From Photobacterium kishitanii (lineage in GTDB: Bacteria > Pseudomonadota > Gammaproteobacteria > Enterobacterales > Vibrionaceae), in the NCBI RefSeq assembly GCF_003026355.1, contig NZ_PYON01000010.1, positions 101,150-165,149 of the forward strand: DNA of 64,000 bases. The letters run 5' to 3'. This document shows, piece by piece, positions 58,835 to 64,000 of the stretch. A program made the translations under genes and the position numbers. How positions within the stretch are numbered: the first letter of the stretch is position 1; the number at the start of each line of letters is the position of its first letter. The notes below the pieces were generated by a model. The model saw only the letters and a list, made by a program, of their open reading frames with translations, was not told the DNA's origin and ran no database searches.

Positions 58835-59803
58835 ATGACCAGCTCTGCCCTGCATTTTTCACAAGAAGCAACCTTCAGTAATATGATGGCAGGCCCGATC
58901 GCTGCATTGTGGCAACAACGGCATCAAGGTACATTGCAAGGTATTAATAACTGCCAGTTAAGTTGGGTAAGTTTAACGCCGGGTCACAGTAATAAAGTGA
59001 TTGTAATTGTGAATGGCCGCATTGAAAGTTATTACAAATACCAAGAGCTTTTTTTTGATTTAGTTAATCAGGGCTATCATATTTATGCCCTCGATCATCG
59101 TGGTCAAGGTATGTCACAACGACTAACCGCCGATACTGAAATGGGTTATGTCGGCCACTTTAATGATTATGTTAATGACCTACACACTTTTATTACTGAT
59201 ATTGTCAAACCGCAAGGCTACCAACATCAGTTCCTATTAGGTCACTCGATGGGGGGAACGATTAGTAGTTTACTCCTTGCGCGCTATCCTAAACTGTTTG
59301 ACCGCGCCGCATTAAGTGCACCAATGCATGGCATCTATCTCAAACCAAGTTTACGCTTTTTTGCTGAACCATTAGCGCGCCTCAATGATCGTATTCATCG
59401 TCTGCCCACTTATGCGCCTGGCCAACGACCTTATTACTCAAAACCTTTCGTTAATAATCCACTGACACACAGTGAAATACGCTTTCAATGGTTTAAAAAT
59501 CTCTACCAACAATATCCCCAATTACGCTTAGGTGGCGCCAGTAATCGCTGGGTATGGCAAAGTATTATTGGTGCTCGTACCAGTATTGCTGAGGCGAAAA
59601 ACATCACGACCCCAACCTTAGTATTACAAGGTAGTGCTGATCGCATTGTTGACAATCAAGCCCACCGCCATTTTTGCCAACAAACACCGTACTATAGTCG
59701 ATTAATCACTATCGCTAACGCACGTCACGAATTATTATTTGAAAGTGATCAGTATCGTAATATTGCCTTAACTGAAATTTGCAACCACTTTGCGATGTCA
59801 TAA
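58835..59803 (+). CDS. pldB: Lysophospholipase L2 (PldB)
   Basis: Encodes 322 residues of an alpha/beta hydrolase. The nucleophile is GHSMGG, the acid lies in GSADRIVDN and the base in ARHELLFE. It hydrolyses lysophospholipids at the inner membrane. The set rhtB / pldB / yigL is shared with E. coli. Confidence 0.9.
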   Translation: MTSSALHFSQEATFSNMMAGPIAALWQQRHQGTLQGINNCQLSWVSLTPGHSNKVIVIVNGRIESYYKYQELFFDLVNQGYHIYALDHRGQGMSQRLTADTEMGYVGHFNDYVNDLHTFITDIVKPQGYQHQFLLGHSMGGTISSLLLARYPKLFDRAALSAPMHGIYLKPSLRFFAEPLARLNDRIHRLPTYAPGQRPYYSKPFVNNPLTHSEIRFQWFKNLYQQYPQLRLGGASNRWVWQSIIGARTSIAEAKNITTPTLVLQGSADRIVDNQAHRHFCQQTPYYSRLITIANARHELLFESDQYRNIALTEICNHFAMS

Positions 59804-59959
59804 CAGTAAATAGCCTAAAAAAGGCTATGCCATCACAAAAATAAAAACGGAAATATTTATTACTAACAATAACCCCTTTTTATCTCTCATAGTGGTTTAA
59901 AATTAGCGACTCATATTAGATCTCGTTATCTTTCATCTTTCTGTTTATTGAGAGCCTTC

Positions 59960-60763
59960 ATGTATCAAATTGTTGCTTCAGATTTAGATGGCACATTACT
60001 AAATCCCGATCATAAAATTGCGCCATTTACTCGTGATGTATTACAGCGCCTTGCTCAACAAAAAATAAATTTCGTGTTTGCAACTGGTCGCCATCATATT
60101 GATGTCGCAGAGATACGTGAAAAATTAGCGATTCCCGCTTATATGATCACTTCCAATGGCGCACGCGTGCACAATACTCAAGGCGAATTAGTCTTTCAAC
60201 AAAACCTCAGCGCTGAAGTTATTCGTGGCGTGATTGAATTAGCTAAAGATGATCCAGCCTTACATATTCATATGTACCGTGGTGATCAGTGGCTACTCAA
60301 TCATGACAATGAGCAATTAAAAGAATTCCATGACAGTTTTAGTTATCAATTATTTGATATTAATAACCCACCAGTAGATGACGTTGCTAAGGTATTCTTT
60401 ACTCGCGAAGATGGCAATCACGAAGCACTGGCGAAATGGGAACAAATATTTAATGATAACTTTGGTGACAAAGCCAATATTGCATTTTCTACGCCATGGT
60501 GCCTTGAAGTTATGGATGCCGGTGTATCAAAAGGCCACGCACTTAAAGCTGTAGCTGAAGCTCTTGGCTACCAATTAGCAGATTGTATTGCCTTTGGTGA
60601 TGGCATGAATGATGCTGAAATGCTAGCAATGGCAGGTAAAGGGCTAGTGATGAGCACTTCCCATGAGAAGGTCAAATTAGCATTGCCTAATAATGAAGTT
60701 ATTGGCTCTAACGCCGACGAAGCTGTGGCGCATTATTTAGAGCAACACCTGTTAACAAAGTGA
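59960..60763 (+). CDS. yigL: HAD family sugar/pyridoxal phosphate phosphatase YigL
   Basis: Encodes 267 residues of a Cof-type HAD hydrolase. Motif I is DLDGTLL with the nucleophile Asp, motif II FATGR, and motif III/IV FGDGMNDAEML. E. coli YigL dephosphorylates pyridoxal phosphate and phosphosugars and is linked to sugar-phosphate stress. The start at 59960 (MYQIV) follows GAG; a TTG four codons earlier is unlikely. Confidence 0.92.
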   Translation: MYQIVASDLDGTLLNPDHKIAPFTRDVLQRLAQQKINFVFATGRHHIDVAEIREKLAIPAYMITSNGARVHNTQGELVFQQNLSAEVIRGVIELAKDDPALHIHMYRGDQWLLNHDNEQLKEFHDSFSYQLFDINNPPVDDVAKVFFTREDGNHEALAKWEQIFNDNFGDKANIAFSTPWCLEVMDAGVSKGHALKAVAEALGYQLADCIAFGDGMNDAEMLAMAGKGLVMSTSHEKVKLALPNNEVIGSNADEAVAHYLEQHLLTK

Positions 60764-60785
60764 TTTTATTAATACTGCCAATCTA

Positions 60786-60827
60786 AAGCGATGACAACTA
60801 TAGTACCTTATTGTTGTCACTGCTTTT
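60786..60827 (+). terminator. Terminator after yigL
   Basis: TGACAAC / GTTGTCA with outer AGC / GCT pairs and a T run (TTTTT) forms a plausible terminator between yigL and the convergent EVE gene. Confidence 0.55.
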
Positions 60828-60829
60828 TC

Positions 60830-61288
60830 TCAAAACTGGCCTGTCATCGCCAATATATGCTGCCACTGAGCTGATGTTACCGGCATCACACTGAGCCGAT
60901 TACCTCTTTTCACTAATGGCATCTCCGCTAATTCCAGCGTTTTTTTCATCCGTGCTAAACTTACTAATCTTAGATGTTGCTGATATTCGATATCAACCAT
61001 CATCCACGGTGGGTTTTCACGCGTCGCTTTAGGGTCAAAATAAGCACTTGTAGGTTCAAATTGGAAGTGATCTGGGTAGGCCTCTTTGACAACCTTGGCG
61101 ATTCCAACCACGCCAATATCTTTACAAGAAGAATGGTAAATTAAGACCTGATCACCACATTTAATCTCATCCCGAAGCATATTTCGAGCCTGATAATTAC
61201 GAACACCTTCCCACGGTGAAACTTTTTGTTGTTTTAAAGTGTCTATTGAAAAGGTATCTGGTTCGGTTTTAAATAACCAATACGCCAT
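60830..61288 (-). CDS. EVE domain protein
   Basis: Encodes 152 residues of a single EVE domain (MAYWLFKTEPDTFS, GVRNYQARNMLRD, VLIYHSS, GVVGIAKV), the fold of PUA-like modified-base readers such as thymocyte nuclear protein 1. It probably recognises modified nucleotides in DNA or RNA, but the ligand is unknown. It is divergent from a lipoprotein gene. Confidence 0.85.
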   Translation of the reverse strand: MAYWLFKTEPDTFSIDTLKQQKVSPWEGVRNYQARNMLRDEIKCGDQVLIYHSSCKDIGVVGIAKVVKEAYPDHFQFEPTSAYFDPKATRENPPWMMVDIEYQQHLRLVSLARMKKTLELAEMPLVKRGNRLSVMPVTSAQWQHILAMTGQF

Positions 61289-61349
61289 GGATTTCCCCTA
61301 ATTGCGCTAATTTCAATGTTGAAATTGAGCCTACCATAGAGAGTACATA

Positions 61350-61769
61350 ATGACATACCCACGCTTATCACTTGCCCTACTATTAGCTGCAACCACATTA
61401 TCGGGCTGTGCCAGCTGGATGCCCGCTGCTTTTAAAAGCGATCCTGCAGAGTCACAATGGGTGGGTAACTATAAAAGTGATACCGAGATGGGATTAACTA
61501 CACATCTTCACTTAGCAGATGATCATGCAGCAACAACGACTTACACTTATACTAATGGCGATCCTGATTTATTAGAAACAGGGCATTGGCAAGCAATTAA
61601 TCCAACCAGTGTTAAAGTCACTATGACGACCCACCAAGGACGACCTTTAAATAGCGAACGTATTTATAGTTATGATCCCCACAGTGAGCAATTAAGCACT
61701 CAGCAAGAAACAGTAGATGGTCAAACTTATCAATTAGGTGTCGAAGGGTTAATTCTCCAACGTCAATAA
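61350..61769 (+). CDS. Hypothetical lipoprotein
   Basis: Encodes 139 residues. A signal peptide ends in the lipobox LSGC (Cys20), with Ala/Ser next to it, so it is likely sorted to the outer membrane. The mature part has an eight-strand-like pattern of alternating residues (QWVGNYKSDTEMGLTTHLHL, GHWQAINPTSVKVTM) and no named domain that I recognise. Confidence 0.8.
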   Translation: MTYPRLSLALLLAATTLSGCASWMPAAFKSDPAESQWVGNYKSDTEMGLTTHLHLADDHAATTTYTYTNGDPDLLETGHWQAINPTSVKVTMTTHQGRPLNSERIYSYDPHSEQLSTQQETVDGQTYQLGVEGLILQRQ

Positions 61770-61849
61770 ACGCTAATATTATTCTCTATCGTGACTCAAA
61801 GGTGGCGTTATGCCACACTGCCACCTTTATTATTGATCACGAGAAAAAT

Positions 61850-62431
61850 ATGGCTTGTCAGCGTTGCGGGTTTAAATTTAATTGTATTTGCGCTCTCGAA
61901 CCGCAATTACAATCAACGGCCGACTTTGTACTGCTTACCCATACCCGCGAATGCAGCAAAGATACCAATACGGGTGTGCTAATGACCCGCACCTTACCCA
62001 GTTGTCGAGTTGAAATTTGGCACCGTACACAGCCGCCGCAAGCATTATTAGATCAATTACAAGATCCTCACTATCAAGCTTGGTTAGTCTTTCCTAGTGA
62101 TGAACAACATCCTGCGATGTCTTTAACACTACCAGCTGCCAATAACGCTAAAATATTATTAATTATTCTTGATGCGACTTGGCAAGAAGCACGCAAAATG
62201 GTCCGTAAAAGTCCGTGGCTAAACCAATTACCTCGACTTGCTTTAACGCCGCAACAGTCATCAAGTTATGCTTTGCGTCGCAATCAACAACCAGGACACC
62301 TTTGCACTTGTGAGGTCGGGATTGAATTATTAGTACTCTTACAACAACACCAAGCAGCTGAGCAACTACAAACCTATTTTAATCACTTTATTAATACCTA
62401 CCATGCCGATAAAAGTGGTCATGCAAAATAA
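61850..62431 (+). CDS. DTW domain tRNA-uridine aminocarboxypropyltransferase (TapT-like)
   Basis: Encodes 193 residues. The N-terminus has CQRC-x7-CIC (zinc cysteines), and the family motif is LDATWQEARKM, a variant of DTW, followed by LTPQQSSSYALRR and HLCTCEVG. DTW enzymes add acp to uridine 47 of tRNA using SAM. E. coli YfiP/TapT is the likely homologue. The start MACQRCGFKF at 61850 was preferred; an extension upstream lacks support. Confidence 0.8.
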   Translation: MACQRCGFKFNCICALEPQLQSTADFVLLTHTRECSKDTNTGVLMTRTLPSCRVEIWHRTQPPQALLDQLQDPHYQAWLVFPSDEQHPAMSLTLPAANNAKILLIILDATWQEARKMVRKSPWLNQLPRLALTPQQSSSYALRRNQQPGHLCTCEVGIELLVLLQQHQAAEQLQTYFNHFINTYHADKSGHAK

Positions 62432-62561
62432 GCACTCAATAACTTAAATCACACGAATAGTTGTTTTTGTAATATCAGATTTACCGCTTTATTTTCTAAA
62501 TAAAAAGGCTCAGATTAGCGACAACCATTTTATACACCGTATTTTTAGTGAAGCATATACC

Positions 62562-63029
62562 ATGAAAACCAAAATTCTCGCTGCTGTCATCATAGCCTCG
62601 ACCTTAGGTCTTGCTGGCTGTGCTGCAAACCCTTATGGCAATGCCTACAATGTAAATGACGCCCGCCAAATGCAACAGGTTTACTATGGTACTGTAGTAC
62701 GTACGCAAGCCGTTACCCTTAATGGTAATGGTAATGGCATTGGTACATTAGCAGGGGGCGCTATTGGTGGCATTCTTGGTTCTGGTGTCGGCGGCGGTAA
62801 AGGTGCAGAAATAGCGACTATTGGTGGCGCATTGTTAGGTGGCTTCTTAGGTAATGAAGCGGGTAACCAAGCCACAAAACGCAACGGCGTTAACTTGACC
62901 ATCAAAATGGACAGCGGTCGCACCGTTTCTATCGTGCAACAAGTCAATCCACAAGTGATGTTTCATGCCGGTGAGCGTGTACAAGTCAATCTTAGTGATG
63001 ACGGCACTTCACGAGTTACTCCAGCTTAA
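62562..63029 (+). CDS. slyB: Outer membrane lipoprotein SlyB-like
   Basis: Encodes 155 residues, the same as E. coli SlyB. The signal peptide ends in lipobox LAGC (Cys20). A glycine-zipper 2TM region (about 61-105: GGAIGGILGSGVGGGKGAEI then GALLGGFLGNEAG) follows, and the C-terminus LTIKMDSGRTVSIVQQVNP is SlyB-like. Relatives stabilise the outer membrane and answer to Mg/PhoP and sigma-E stress in enterics. Confidence 0.85.
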   Translation: MKTKILAAVIIASTLGLAGCAANPYGNAYNVNDARQMQQVYYGTVVRTQAVTLNGNGNGIGTLAGGAIGGILGSGVGGGKGAEIATIGGALLGGFLGNEAGNQATKRNGVNLTIKMDSGRTVSIVQQVNPQVMFHAGERVQVNLSDDGTSRVTPA

Positions 63030-63050
63030 TCACAACAGCATTAGTTTACA

Positions 63051-63076
63051 AAAAGGAGCATTAGCTCCTTTTTTAT
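63051..63076 (+). terminator. Terminator after slyB
   Basis: AAAAGGAGC / GCTCCTTTT with loop ATTA and a T run follows the slyB stop by 21 bases. Confidence 0.85.
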
Positions 63077-63723
63077 TATTTACCGTTTCCTTTGTACTTA
63101 ATCCCACAACTTTGCCCTCGATTTTGATCGTAACAATCCCCATACCTTGTATTTATTGACTCACATTGCCTTTATTTAGAGCTAAATCGTCATCACAGGT
63201 TATTGTTTATGATTATTTAAAAAAAAACCTTCTAAAACATAAAACATGTAACATCACAATTAATGCATAACTATTTTATGCTCATAGCAAGATAACCATG
63301 ATTTGTATTATAAATACCACCAGATGAGAATTTCAACCCACTGTTATTAATGGTCTTTTGATTGATATGGATGATTGGTTAGTAATGAAATATCAATTTT
63401 CACGCAATTAAGCGATCGAATAACGATACTCTTTATTAATTTACACTCTAAATATGCAACGTTTCTTTGCGCTTTTACGGTTTTTTTTTTATCAAAATAG
63501 CAGCATCATAGCACTCGTTAAATAGCTAAACGGTGATGCAATTAAGTAATAACGATAGAATAAAGTATCTTTAATTTATTTTTTTGGTTAGGTAAGACAA
63601 TCAAAAAAATAATTTAACTATTACTTTTTCTTTATATTATTTAATCCGCATGACTTTATTTTCATTACGATAAATAAACTATGTAAATAGCGTTTATATC
63701 CTTCCTAATCATAGGTGAATATA
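63077..63723 (+). promoter_or_regulatory. Long AT-rich leader region before potE
   Basis: This 647-base gap has no clear gene. A run of eleven T (63481-63491) follows a poorly paired stretch. A 23-codon ORF at 63454-63525 reads through that run without a ribosome site. E. coli potE lies in the speF operon under a leader peptide that senses ornithine; no speF is visible here, and leader control is only a possibility. Confidence 0.3.
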
Positions 63724-64000
63724 ATGTCATCAGATACTGGCACTAAAAAAATGGGTCTTGTCGGCTTAACTGTACTTGTTGCAGTTAACATGATGGGCTC
63801 CGGTATTATTATGCTACCAGCAAGCTTGGCGCAAGTTGGTGCAATTTCGATGTTATCTTGGATTGTGACCGCGTTAGGCGCAATGTGTATTGCTTATACA
63901 TTTGCTAAATGTGGTGCATTTTGTAAACGCTCTGGCGGTATGTCAGCTTACGCAGAAGAAGCACACGGAAAATCATCTTTCTTCATCTCTTCTTACACTT
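63724..64000 (+). CDS. potE: Putrescine:ornithine antiporter PotE (partial, 3' end outside window)
   Basis: The first 92 codons are present, beginning MSSDTGTKKMGLVGLTVLVA; the frame is open to the window edge. The amino acid-polyamine transporter pattern NMMGSGIIMLPASLAQVG and KCGAFCKRSGGMSAYAEEA match PotE closely. PotE exchanges putrescine and ornithine across the inner membrane, taking part in acid response with ornithine decarboxylase. AATAGGTG-like sequence precedes the ATG, giving a modest ribosome site. Confidence 0.88.
   Translation, partial: MSSDTGTKKMGLVGLTVLVAVNMMGSGIIMLPASLAQVGAISMLSWIVTALGAMCIAYTFAKCGAFCKRSGGMSAYAEEAHGKSSFFISSYT

Noticed and set aside
59808..59828. Hairpin after pldB (ATAGCC / GGCTAT) as terminator
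   Set aside because: A short 6-bp stem without a T run; too weak to call.

Overview
The window is 64 kb of a Vibrionaceae chromosome, most likely Photobacterium. Gene order and protein sequences follow Vibrio and E. coli closely (rpmG-rpmB-radC / coaBC-dut-slmA / pyrE-rph / yicC; gmk-rpoZ-spoT-trmH-recG-xanP; ompR-envZ / greB-tex; bioH / comF-nfuA; ftsYEX-rpoH; rhtB / pldB-yigL), and the DNA is AT-rich. In Vibrio these blocks lie near the origin of chromosome 1. I saw no tRNA, rRNA, prophage, insertion sequence or CRISPR array.

Layout. 1-10.1 kb: ribosomal proteins L33 and L28, RadC, CoA and dUTP metabolism, nucleoid occlusion, pyrimidine salvage/synthesis and the gmk-rpoZ-spoT operon, in which spoT carries a single-base frameshift. 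10.2-23.2 kb: tRNA methylation, RecG, a xanthine permease with a PurR-like operator, EnvZ/OmpR, GreB and Tex (with a frameshift at a run of seven G in its last codons), biotin synthesis and the Fe-S carrier NfuA. 23.2-33.8 kb: a 3D-domain protein, a DinF-type MATE transporter, a complete caa3-type cytochrome c oxidase locus (structural subunits, heme A synthesis, Cox11, SURF1 and a Sco-like protein), then lexA with two SOS boxes. The oxidase locus separates lexA from dinF, which are neighbours in E. coli. 34-44.3 kb: plsB, ubiCA, a secreted FliL-like protein and a glycerol-3-phosphate group (glpD, glpR, glpT, glpG, glpE) all on the minus strand with GlpR-like and CRP-like sites.

44.3-44.86 kb is gene-free and holds a cluster of DnaA-box-like sequences. 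44.86-51 kb: rpoH, ftsXEY, rsmD and small conserved proteins, then an AT-rich gap ending in a 26-codon ORF with its own promoter and terminator. 51-64 kb: more accessory genes (acyltransferase, SDR/LysR pair, patatin, Dps, EAL-HDOD protein, RhtB, PldB, YigL, EVE protein, lipoproteins, DTW tRNA-modifying enzyme, SlyB), ending inside potE.

Nothing here is a clear new multi-gene system. The best leads are the DnaA-box cluster, the 26-residue peptide gene, the frameshifts in spoT and tex (real, programmed or assembly errors), and the Sco-like oxidase protein that keeps Cys-x3-Cys but lacks the usual histidine.
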